Shown here: piece by piece, positions 53,378 through 60,735 of the stretch
Layout of the letters: every line of letters starts with the position of its first letter
How positions within the stretch are numbered: position 1 is the stretch's first letter
Assembly (NCBI GenBank): GCA_017475405.1
Contig: JAFVFN010000029.1
Location: 25,690 to 89,689 of the forward strand
Direction: 5' to 3'
DNA length: 64,000 nt
Origin: Elusimicrobiaceae bacterium
Lineage (GTDB): Bacteria > Elusimicrobiota > Elusimicrobia > Elusimicrobiales > Elusimicrobiaceae
The notes under the pieces: model-generated
Databases searched by the model: none
The model's input: the letters and a program-made list of their open reading frames with translations, nothing else
Told to the model about the DNA's origin: nothing
Program-made: the position numbers and the translations under genes

Positions 53378-53890
53378 TTATAAGTTATAATAATTCGTAT
53401 TACCAATTCTCGATCCTAAGCTTTGGCAGATTTCTGTGCCTGTTTTATTTGAATTTAATACGATACATACCAAGGAGGTTGTTTGTCTGCGAATGTTATC
53501 CGCATCATAATCTCCAACTGACTGACGTTTTAAATAGGATGTAATTCTGAGATAATCGTCTAACTGAGCTTCTATGGCGAGATTTGTCCTGGCTATATCC
53601 CACAACCCTATTTTTTTACAGTCATACCCCTTTAAAGTAGTTGTACATGTTCCATTACTGGATGGAAGCGATATGTCTAAGTCGTTCCAACTAGAGGCGT
53701 ATTCCCCATTAGCTAGGAAATAAACTTCTTGGGCATCTGATATGGCACGCACCAAAGATACAATTTGGGCCGTTTTAGATTTAAGGACAGCTTTTTTATA
53801 GAGCGGCATGGCTACCGATGCTAAAATGCCTATAATGAGTATTACAACAAGTAACTCGATCAGTGTAAAGGCTTGTCTTTTTGATTTCAT
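53378..53890 (-). CDS. type IV pilin-like protein (structured-leader class)
   Basis: 170 aa from the start at 53890 (MKSKRQA then [28 protein letters not shown]). Ala at -1. The helix block deviates slightly (MPLYKKAV). Core LANGEYASSWNDLDISLPS matches the 26944 pilin. Late Cys pair CIVLNSNKTGTEIC then QSLG. A longer in-frame start would run into the leader RNA and is rejected; GGAGA precedes this ATG. Confidence 0.85.
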   Translation of the reverse strand: MKSKRQAFTLIELLVVILIIGILASVAMPLYKKAVLKSKTAQIVSLVRAISDAQEVYFLANGEYASSWNDLDISLPSSNGTCTTTLKGYDCKKIGLWDIARTNLAIEAQLDDYLRITSYLKRQSVGDYDADNIRRQTTSLVCIVLNSNKTGTEICQSLGSRIGNTNYYNL

Positions 53891-53928
53891 AACATTCTCC
53901 AGATAATCTAGTTTATGAAACCTAATAA

Positions 53929-54121
53929 GAACGGCTGCTACGCATGAGCTTGAAGAGTCACCCATTTATAACAGCCGTGGTCTCCTGTACGTGACAGGAA
54001 ACACTTGGTACAACATAAAGGGATTATAAGTTCCTTCATGCTGCACCTAAAACGACTGTTTTTGGACTCTTCAATGCCTTTTATTAAAAGCGCTCCGTTT
54101 CTAAAACGGTTCCAAAAACAG
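53929..54121 (-). ncRNA. structured pilin leader RNA, copy D
   Basis: P1 CTGTTTTTGGA/TCCAAAAACAG with inner CCGTTTTAGAAACGG; second hairpin GGTGCAGCATGAAGG/CCTTTATGTTGTACC; third TTTCCTGT/ACAGGAGA; P6 CGGCTGTTATA/..TAGCAGCCG. Loop-loop pair TTGAAGAGTC (54065-54074, minus) with GACTCTTCAA (53950-53959). TATAAT at 54145-54150. Confidence 0.75.
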
Positions 54122-54237
54122 ATAAATTTTTTAACTACAACTTTATTATAACATAATTTATGAATACGAGGGGAAACAAGTGCTATCATTATCCTATAGG
54201 TATAAGATAGTGCGTTGGGTTTGTTAGAGCGTGTTTA

Positions 54238-55491
54238 TTATAAATTTCGGATGGCCCAGTTTTTCGGATACAAATTATTGGCTCGGTCCCCTAAGTTTTT
54301 CATAAATCCTAGCGGATGATATTGATATGTTACGAGTACATAACCAGACGGAGTATCAGGTGGGAGTCTGAGCGCTTCCCGGTGTAAATAACGACGCGCT
54401 TCTTCCAAAGAAAGTTCTACCCGAGGGTAACTGTGTGGGGAACTGTGGATAGATAATGCCTCGGCCGGAGAAGGGATTAAATCTTTACCTCTTGGCTCCG
54501 AAACGGGGATCCCATCCGAAAGGATATACAAATTACGCATTGCCTTGGCTTTAGTGCGAAGCAACTGCGGATCCGTTGCTTGGAGAGGATCCCCAGAAGA
54601 TTCGTTGGGTTGTTTTTGAAGTACAGCCATAAAGAACCCTTCACTTCGTGTGATCCCGGGGATAAATCGATATACCGGGTAGTGCCAGTCTGGAAGCAAA
54701 GACCCCGTAATATTCCAAGCAGGATCAGTTTGAACGGGTAATATTTGAGCCCCTAATTCCTCAACTATCCAACGTACATTTTCTTCGTTTTCATGCAGAT
54801 TGAATGTGCAGGTACTGTAAATCAGCAGACCTCCGCTGCGTAGACAAGGCCAAATATCTTTAATAATATTTCGTTGACGTTGCTGGCAATGACGTACATT
54901 GGCAAGGTTCCATTCTTCTATTACACCTTCGCGACGAAACATTCCTTCGCCCGAACAAGGTACGTCAGCTATGATGATATCAAACAAGAGATTAGACCTT
55001 TGGAAATCACGGGCATAGTTATTAGTTACCAGTACATCGGGATGTCCTTGTTTGAGCATGTTTTCCAGCAGGATGTTGGCTCTTCGCCGATCTGTTTCAT
55101 TACTGATCATGGCAGACCCGTCAGGCAGAGCAGCACGCATGAGCGTTGATTTGCCGCCCGGTGCGGCGCATAGATCAAGTGCTGAGACCGGACTCGTCAC
55201 ATATTGTTTCAGTGCCTGATCAAGGAACATGGATCCGGCTTCTTGTACGTAATAAACCCCTGCATGTAATAAAGGATCCAACGTAAAATGCGGACGCTCT
55301 TTCAGCCAATAAGCATTTTTACACCAGGGAATAGAAGCTATATCGGAAAATAGTATATTATTTGGAAGTTTCCACGGATTAAGACGAATGCTGACGTCAG
55401 ACATTTGGGAAAACGAGTTTATAAACCGCTGCCAACGTTCAGTACCAAAAATAGAAGTTGTGTAATCAATAAAGTGTTGTGGAAGCTTCAT
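54238..55491 (-). CDS. rRNA cytosine-C5 methyltransferase (RsmF/NOL1-NOP2-Sun family)
   Basis: 417 aa. SAM site DLCAAPGGKST near 105, IIADVPCSGEGMFR near 172 (catalytic Cys of the PCSG motif) and STCTFNLHENEENV near 228 (second catalytic Cys). A C-terminal RsmF-type region follows (GYVLVTYQYHPLGFMKNLGDRANNLYPKNWAIR). Methylates a cytosine in rRNA, 16S position likely by family. Single gene between a leader RNA and a T12 promoter. Confidence 0.9.
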   Translation of the reverse strand: MKLPQHFIDYTTSIFGTERWQRFINSFSQMSDVSIRLNPWKLPNNILFSDIASIPWCKNAYWLKERPHFTLDPLLHAGVYYVQEAGSMFLDQALKQYVTSPVSALDLCAAPGGKSTLMRAALPDGSAMISNETDRRRANILLENMLKQGHPDVLVTNNYARDFQRSNLLFDIIIADVPCSGEGMFRREGVIEEWNLANVRHCQQRQRNIIKDIWPCLRSGGLLIYSTCTFNLHENEENVRWIVEELGAQILPVQTDPAWNITGSLLPDWHYPVYRFIPGITRSEGFFMAVLQKQPNESSGDPLQATDPQLLRTKAKAMRNLYILSDGIPVSEPRGKDLIPSPAEALSIHSSPHSYPRVELSLEEARRYLHREALRLPPDTPSGYVLVTYQYHPLGFMKNLGDRANNLYPKNWAIRNL

Positions 55492-55553
55492 AACTACTTT
55501 ATTTTATCATTTATTAATTGTTCGCGCCGCTGACCTCACGTATCGACGGTAAC

Positions 55554-55581
55554 TTGACTTGTTTTTTTTTTTTGATATTCT
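55554..55581 (+). promoter_or_regulatory. T12-spacer pilin promoter, copy 4
   Basis: TTGACT-TG-T12-GA-TATTCT; the following leader differs slightly (GTCCTTATAAAG). Confidence 0.7.
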
Positions 55582-55615
55582 GTCCTTATAAAGAAACACA
55601 TATAAGGAGAGAATT

Positions 55616-56092
55616 ATGGTTCAACATAAACAGGCATTTACGCTCATAGAGCTCTTAGTAGTTGTGCTCATTATAGGTATTTTGGCCGCCGTAGCCGTGC
55701 CGCAATACCAACGAGCTGTACAAAAGAGTCGTATGGCGCAGATAATCCCTTTACTGAAAGCTGTCGGACAGGCAGAACAAGCATACTATTTGGCCAATGG
55801 AGAATATACGAACAACGAAACTGCCTTGGATATTGAAAAAATTTCCTTGGATACTAATAATTGGAAGAGTGTTTGGTTAGATACTCGTAACGGCGTTGTG
55901 CAAGTACAGGCTTCCGCTAAATTTTTACCTGATTTAGTAGTCCTGCTGTATGAATTACCCTCAGGCGTGTTGTATTGTTCTCAAGGATACACTGCAAGGC
56001 AACAAAAAATTTGTCAAAAGTTTTATGGGGACAAGGGGATGATCCCGGATCCAACTAATTCTGCCTATGAAATGTTCCCGATTGTTCAGTAA
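55616..56092 (+). CDS. type IV pilin-like protein (T12-promoter class)
   Basis: 158 aa: MVQHKQA then [36 protein letters not shown]. Core LANGEYTNNETALDIEKIS. Only two cysteines, the late pair CSQGYTARQQKIC. AAGGAGAG site and shared T12 promoter. Ends close to the convergent metalloprotease gene. Confidence 0.86.
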   Translation: MVQHKQAFTLIELLVVVLIIGILAAVAVPQYQRAVQKSRMAQIIPLLKAVGQAEQAYYLANGEYTNNETALDIEKISLDTNNWKSVWLDTRNGVVQVQASAKFLPDLVVLLYELPSGVLYCSQGYTARQQKICQKFYGDKGMIPDPTNSAYEMFPIVQ

Positions 56093-56114
56093 GCGTATTT
56101 ATAGAAGAGGATGT

Positions 56115-57635
56115 TTAAAAATCGGGGGTGGTTTCCAAGGGGCGCGTCCCCAGTATGTGCAGTAATATGCCGCGCATCATACCGTTGTGGGTCTGTTGCT
56201 CAATGCGCTGTTCCAATTTGTTCCTGTTAGACTGTCCGGAAGATGGTTCATCGGAAGATTGTTTACTTTGGGCTTTTGCCTGATTGTTGGCAGGAGAAAC
56301 AAATCCGTCTAACCATAAGGAGTGTTGTCCTTGCCGGGTTGTTGTATCAACCGAGCAACTGGACATGTCAGTCGTTTGGCAGTTAATTTCCATACGCAAC
56401 CATTTTTCTTGTGGTTGTTCGCGATGTTCTACATAGGCAATCGCTTGTCCTTCTTGATTATTTTTATCCCGGTACCAGGCAATGGCTGTCACCATATTTT
56501 TGCCTCCGATATGCACTGTGTGGGACATGACTCCGTTTATGGGCATGGCTTGTTCGGCCCAAATAAGTTTGTCGTTAAGTAACGCAATGCGCATAGTTTG
56601 TTCTTTGAAATAAGAATAATAAATATCTTCGTTGTATTTGCCTTTGGCACGGGTCGGTCGTCCGTAGCTATCGTTACGCAGTACCGTTATCGGGGCGTCC
56701 AAAACGTCCGATATAGAGGTAATCGGAGAGGTTAGCGCTACCTTATAAATACGTGTCATGTTAGAATTTCGTTGTCGCATTTTCCAAGTCGTGGAAGAAG
56801 GATCTCTTGAAACGACGTATGGACTGGTAGGCGCGGCACCCTCATTTTGAGCGATTACGGGAAGTCCCTGCGGCGGGTTAGTCAGTTTGCCGTTTAAGTA
56901 CCAGTCTTGGGAATCCTGACATAAACTATGCCACGGTTTACCGGCCCGCGTACCGCGGGCTCCGTTTTGCTGGTGATCAATTAAATTAATCAGTCCATCG
57001 GCATCATCACAGGTAATGGGGGATTCTTTACCGCTCATGACAGTTTCGTGCAAGCGAGAAGAACCGCGCTCTTGTGCCAGTTCCGTATCTGTATAGAGCA
57101 TGGACTCGTATTGATCGGCAAGTCCTAAGGTATGTCCTAATTCATGGCGTACGGTGCTGCGCCACCACACCGCATCTTTTGCACGAAATACGGGTATATA
57201 TACGCGCACAGGCATACCCGAAATAAATGCACAGGCGCCTGCATCGTTGCCACATTCTCGGGCAAGTCTTTGATCGGATACAATGTATACTTTAAGCGGT
57301 ACGTCTAATTCTTGAGTAAATGTTACTTTAATCCCTTTGGATAATTGAGCGTAAATATCTGCAAATTCTTCCTGCCTTGCAGTTTGGCTGATATGCTGGG
57401 CAGTCTGAGTAAACCAATCATTTAAACCGGTCTGGATTTCATTTTGATAAAATGCACGGCGCGGTTCTAAAGAGTCTGGTAAAAATAGGCGTACTGTGAT
57501 ATGGCCGTTTAATGCATCAGAAAGCAGCGAGGCCATGTGTGCATCATCTTCATATCCGTTCCAAGGGGCCGCCTGCGCACTGGGCGCAGTAAATCCTATC
57601 ATCAGAAAGAACGCAACGCGTAATAAGAGCTTCAT
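56115..57635 (-). CDS. secreted metzincin-like zinc metalloprotease
   Basis: 506 aa with a signal peptide (cleavage after APSAQA). The motif RHELGHTLGLADQYE near 164-178 fits HExxHxxGxxD, the zinc site with Asp as third ligand known from snapalysin-type proteases. Conserved cysteines nearby (CGNDAGAC). The C-terminal ~250 residues look beta-rich with Cys pairs (CQTTDMSSC) and end in a Gln/Ser-rich tail (SKQSSDEPSSGQSNRNKLEQR). Function inferred from the motif; substrate unknown. An AGAGGT site precedes the ATG. Confidence 0.78.
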   Translation of the reverse strand: MKLLLRVAFFLMIGFTAPSAQAAPWNGYEDDAHMASLLSDALNGHITVRLFLPDSLEPRRAFYQNEIQTGLNDWFTQTAQHISQTARQEEFADIYAQLSKGIKVTFTQELDVPLKVYIVSDQRLARECGNDAGACAFISGMPVRVYIPVFRAKDAVWWRSTVRHELGHTLGLADQYESMLYTDTELAQERGSSRLHETVMSGKESPITCDDADGLINLIDHQQNGARGTRAGKPWHSLCQDSQDWYLNGKLTNPPQGLPVIAQNEGAAPTSPYVVSRDPSSTTWKMRQRNSNMTRIYKVALTSPITSISDVLDAPITVLRNDSYGRPTRAKGKYNEDIYYSYFKEQTMRIALLNDKLIWAEQAMPINGVMSHTVHIGGKNMVTAIAWYRDKNNQEGQAIAYVEHREQPQEKWLRMEINCQTTDMSSCSVDTTTRQGQHSLWLDGFVSPANNQAKAQSKQSSDEPSSGQSNRNKLEQRIEQQTHNGMMRGILLHILGTRPLETTPDF

Positions 57636-57717
57636 AACAGTATACCTCTATATTTCTAGTATATGGGAAAACGCAGTAAAAACAAGAGTCTTCGGGACCT
57701 ATCTATGAGCAGGGTCT

Positions 57718-57754
57718 AAAAAACCCCGCTCATGAAAAAATGAGCGGGGAAAGA
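57718..57754 (-). terminator. terminator of fba
   Basis: Minus-strand CCCCGCTCATTTTTT / ATGAGCGGGG stem followed by T6. Confidence 0.85.
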
Positions 57755-57770
57755 AATAAGGTAAACCTTA

Positions 57771-58748
57771 TTATTTGACTCTGCCGGCAGAACCAAATAC
57801 GTTTTCGTTCTTTTCGGCATACATTTTGATGAGTTCTTCGCGAGCCGGACCTAAATATTTGCGAGGATCAAATTCACCGGGTTTGGTTGCAAATACTTTG
57901 CGGATAGTGGCAGTCATAACTAAACGACCGTCCGAGTCCACATTGATTTTGCATACAGCCGATTTGGCGGCTTTGCGAAGTTGTTCTTCCGGAATACCGG
58001 CGGTATTATCCAATTTGCCGCCGAATTCGTTGATTTGTTTGACGGCCCATTGCGGTACGGAGGAGGAACCGTGCAACACGATCGGGAAACCGGGCAAGCG
58101 TTTGGATACTTCTTCCAAAATATCAAAACGAAGTTCGGGGAGTTTTTCACCGGGTTTTACTTTAAATTTATAAGCACCGTGAGAGGTACCGATGGAAATC
58201 GCTAAGGAATCTACACCCGTGCGTTTGACAAAGTCTTCTACTTGAGCCGGATCAGTATAGGTGTGGTGTTCGGCAGAAACTTCATCTTCAATACCGGCCA
58301 GTACGCCCAGTTCACCTTCTACAGTTACATCGTGCGCGTGGGCATATTCTACGACTTTTTTGGTTAAGGCCACGTTTTCTTCATACGGTAAGTGGGAACC
58401 GTCAATCATTACGGAAGAGAAACCGTTATCAATACAATCTTTGCACAGTTCAAAAGAATCACCGTGATCCAAGTGCAAGCACAGCGGAACCGGTTTGCCC
58501 AGTTCGGCCATCATTTCTACAGCACCGCGGGCCATCCAGCGAAGCAGCGTGGAGTTGGCATATTGGCGGGCACCTTTGGATACCTGCAAAATTACCGGCG
58601 ATCCGGTTTGTACACAAGCGGTTACAATCGCTTGTAATTGTTCCATGTTGTTGAAGTTGTAAGCCGGAATGGCGTAGCCGCCGGCCATGGCATCTTTGAA
58701 CATTTGGCGGGTGTTTACCAAGCCAAGTTCTTTGTAAGAAACGGTCAT
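57771..58748 (-). CDS. fba: class II fructose-1,6-bisphosphate aldolase
   Basis: 325 aa zinc aldolase of glycolysis/gluconeogenesis. Zn ligands and catalytic Asp are in LCLHLDHGDSFELC (near 90-103); further sites GELGVLAGIEDE (near 145), GTSHGAYKF (near 188) and VLHGSSSVP (near 223). Length fits the family. AGGAGG precedes the ATG. Transcribed alone. Confidence 0.95.
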   Translation of the reverse strand: MTVSYKELGLVNTRQMFKDAMAGGYAIPAYNFNNMEQLQAIVTACVQTGSPVILQVSKGARQYANSTLLRWMARGAVEMMAELGKPVPLCLHLDHGDSFELCKDCIDNGFSSVMIDGSHLPYEENVALTKKVVEYAHAHDVTVEGELGVLAGIEDEVSAEHHTYTDPAQVEDFVKRTGVDSLAISIGTSHGAYKFKVKPGEKLPELRFDILEEVSKRLPGFPIVLHGSSSVPQWAVKQINEFGGKLDNTAGIPEEQLRKAAKSAVCKINVDSDGRLVMTATIRKVFATKPGEFDPRKYLGPAREELIKMYAEKNENVFGSAGRVK

Positions 58749-58876
58749 GTGAATCCTCCTAGAAAATAAAACATCTTCTTTAATATTGTACTAATTTTTA
58801 CAGGGTAAAATAAAGTTGTACTTGCTTTTCATATTTCCTCTCATATTGAACTCCTTACACAATAACCAGATTTTGC

Positions 58877-58904
58877 TTGACACGTTTTTTTTTTTTGATA
58901 TTCT
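58877..58904 (+). promoter_or_regulatory. T12-spacer pilin promoter, copy 5
   Basis: Consensus TTGACA-CG-T12-GA-TATTCT, 16-bp spacer; best -35 of the five. Confidence 0.75.
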
Positions 58905-58937
58905 CTCTTTATAAAGAAGAATAAATAAGGAGAGATT

Positions 58938-59474
58938 ATGGTTCAAACTAAACAAGCATTTACGCTTATAGAGCTTTTAGTAGTTGTACTCATTATAGGT
59001 ATTTTAGCGGCTGTAGCACTGCCGCAGTATCAAAAGGCCGTTTGGAAAAGTCGTTTAGCCACTGTTAAACACCTAACTAAAAGCATTGCCGATGCCGAAG
59101 AAATATATTATTTGGCGAACAATAGTTATACCAAAGACTGGCACGCTTTAGATATTGAACTAGGGGGCGCTACTTCTTGCACCAATGAAGAAAATGAGAC
59201 CAGTAATTGCTACTTTTCATGGGGTGATTGCAGAATTTCAAAGGCAATGACATGGTTGGAGTGTAAAATTTATAATCAGGATAATGATTTTTTAGGTTAT
59301 AAACATATGTTCAACAACATAGAAAGTGAGGCAGCTGGACAAATACAATGCTTTGCTTATAATATCTCAGATGCAAATGATGTACAAATTAAAATCTGCC
59401 AAGATGAAACTGGTCATAATGAGGAAGATTGGGGAAGTTTTCGACTTGGGTATAAGGGTTGGATATATCCATAG
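58938..59474 (+). CDS. type IV pilin-like protein (T12-promoter class)
   Basis: 178 aa: MVQTKQA then [28 protein letters not shown]. Core LANNSYTKDWHALDIELGG. Cysteines CTNEENETSNC, CRIS, WLEC and late pair CFAYNISDANDVQIKICQDETG, close to the 46897 pilin. The ribosome site AAGGAGAG lies one base nearer the ATG than in the sister genes. Confidence 0.86.
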   Translation: MVQTKQAFTLIELLVVVLIIGILAAVALPQYQKAVWKSRLATVKHLTKSIADAEEIYYLANNSYTKDWHALDIELGGATSCTNEENETSNCYFSWGDCRISKAMTWLECKIYNQDNDFLGYKHMFNNIESEAAGQIQCFAYNISDANDVQIKICQDETGHNEEDWGSFRLGYKGWIYP

Positions 59475-59623
59475 GTAATAGGGGAAATTCCTTGACAGGA
59501 TTATCTTCAAGGTCCCCTTCTGAAATTTTTTCAAGTCTCCAATTATACCGTTTGGTTTCAATTTTTTAGAATTGGTAAGGATAAGACCATCAAGCAAGTA
59601 AGTAGAAGTTTTAAACAAAACAC

Positions 59624-59652
59624 TTGCAAAAAGTCGGGTTTTGACGTATAAT
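59624..59652 (+). promoter_or_regulatory. promoter of M42 peptidase operon
   Basis: TTGCAA (59624-59629), 17 bp, TATAAT (59647-59652); leader of about 30 nt with a weak GTGGGA ribosome site. Confidence 0.75.
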
Positions 59653-59686
59653 GTAACTACCTTTATTATGTAAAAGTGGGACAAAA

Positions 59687-60727
59687 ATGACCGTAAAACC
59701 CGATTTTTCTATTTTTAATACCCTGACCCAGTTACCCGGTATTTCCGGAAGGGAACAGGCTGTCCGTGATTATCTCAAAGAGCTTTTAACTCCGGTTGCC
59801 GATTGGGTCCGTACGGACGCTTTGGGCAACCTGATTTGTTTTAAAAAAGGTACTTCCGATAAAAATCTGTTATTATGTGCTCATATGGACGAAGTCGGAC
59901 TCTTGGTACACTTTATTGATGAAAGCGGATTTTTACGTTTTATAACGGTAGGAGGCATTGATCCGCGTACCCTGCTTGCTCAACGCGTGCGCGTACAAAC
60001 TCAAAACGGGCCGTTACTGGGGATTATCGGTACCAAGCCCGCACATATTACCACGGAAGCCGAACGCGGTAAAGCGGTGGCACTTCAAGATTTATTTATT
60101 GACGTGGGACTGTCGGCACAAGAAGTAAAAAAGCAGGTGCATGTAGGAGATTTTGCCGTATTGGACCGTCCCTATGAAGAGTTTGGTAACGGTCTGATTT
60201 GTGCCAAAGCGATTGATAACCGGGCCGGCGTGTTTATCCAAACAGAAGTATTCAAACAACTTCAAAATCCGTTTTATAACGTGTATGCTGTATTTACCGT
60301 CCAGGAAGAAGTCGGTGTACGCGGAGCCACAACGGCGGCCTTTGGCATTGACAGTGATGTGTGCTTATGTCTAGATACCACGGGAGCCGCCGATATCCCC
60401 GGGATTGCACCGCAGGATCAGATTGTACGATTGTGCGGCGGAGTAGGGATTTCCATACTGGACGCACGCACGATTACGCCTCGTCCACTCTTTGACGCAC
60501 TCACACAGATGTGTGACAAACAACACATTGCCTGGCAGGTACGCATTGCCCAACGCGGCGGTAACGATGCCGCGGCCGTACATCTGTCTAAGACAGGGGT
60601 GCCCAGCTGTGCCTTGTCATTACCCACGCGCAATATCCACTCTAACGTGGAAGTATGTGCCAAGCAGGATGTGCAGGCTATGATCGATTTGACTTACAAT
60701 TGTGCCATGCAGGGAATTGTTTTTTAG
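59687..60727 (+). CDS. M42-family metallo-aminopeptidase
   Basis: 346-aa cytosolic peptidase. Two-metal site residues are visible: CAHMDEVGLL (His/Asp, near 64), AIDNRAGVF (Asp, near 178) and QEEVGVRGA (catalytic Glu pair, near 207), with CLDTTGAAD near 230. M42 enzymes form large tetrahedral particles that trim peptides from the N-terminus; some are annotated as endoglucanases by mistake. First gene of an operon with a transketolase and a PPC-domain gene. Confidence 0.92.
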   Translation: MTVKPDFSIFNTLTQLPGISGREQAVRDYLKELLTPVADWVRTDALGNLICFKKGTSDKNLLLCAHMDEVGLLVHFIDESGFLRFITVGGIDPRTLLAQRVRVQTQNGPLLGIIGTKPAHITTEAERGKAVALQDLFIDVGLSAQEVKKQVHVGDFAVLDRPYEEFGNGLICAKAIDNRAGVFIQTEVFKQLQNPFYNVYAVFTVQEEVGVRGATTAAFGIDSDVCLCLDTTGAADIPGIAPQDQIVRLCGGVGISILDARTITPRPLFDALTQMCDKQHIAWQVRIAQRGGNDAAAVHLSKTGVPSCALSLPTRNIHSNVEVCAKQDVQAMIDLTYNCAMQGIVF

Positions 60728-60735
60728 GAGAATAT

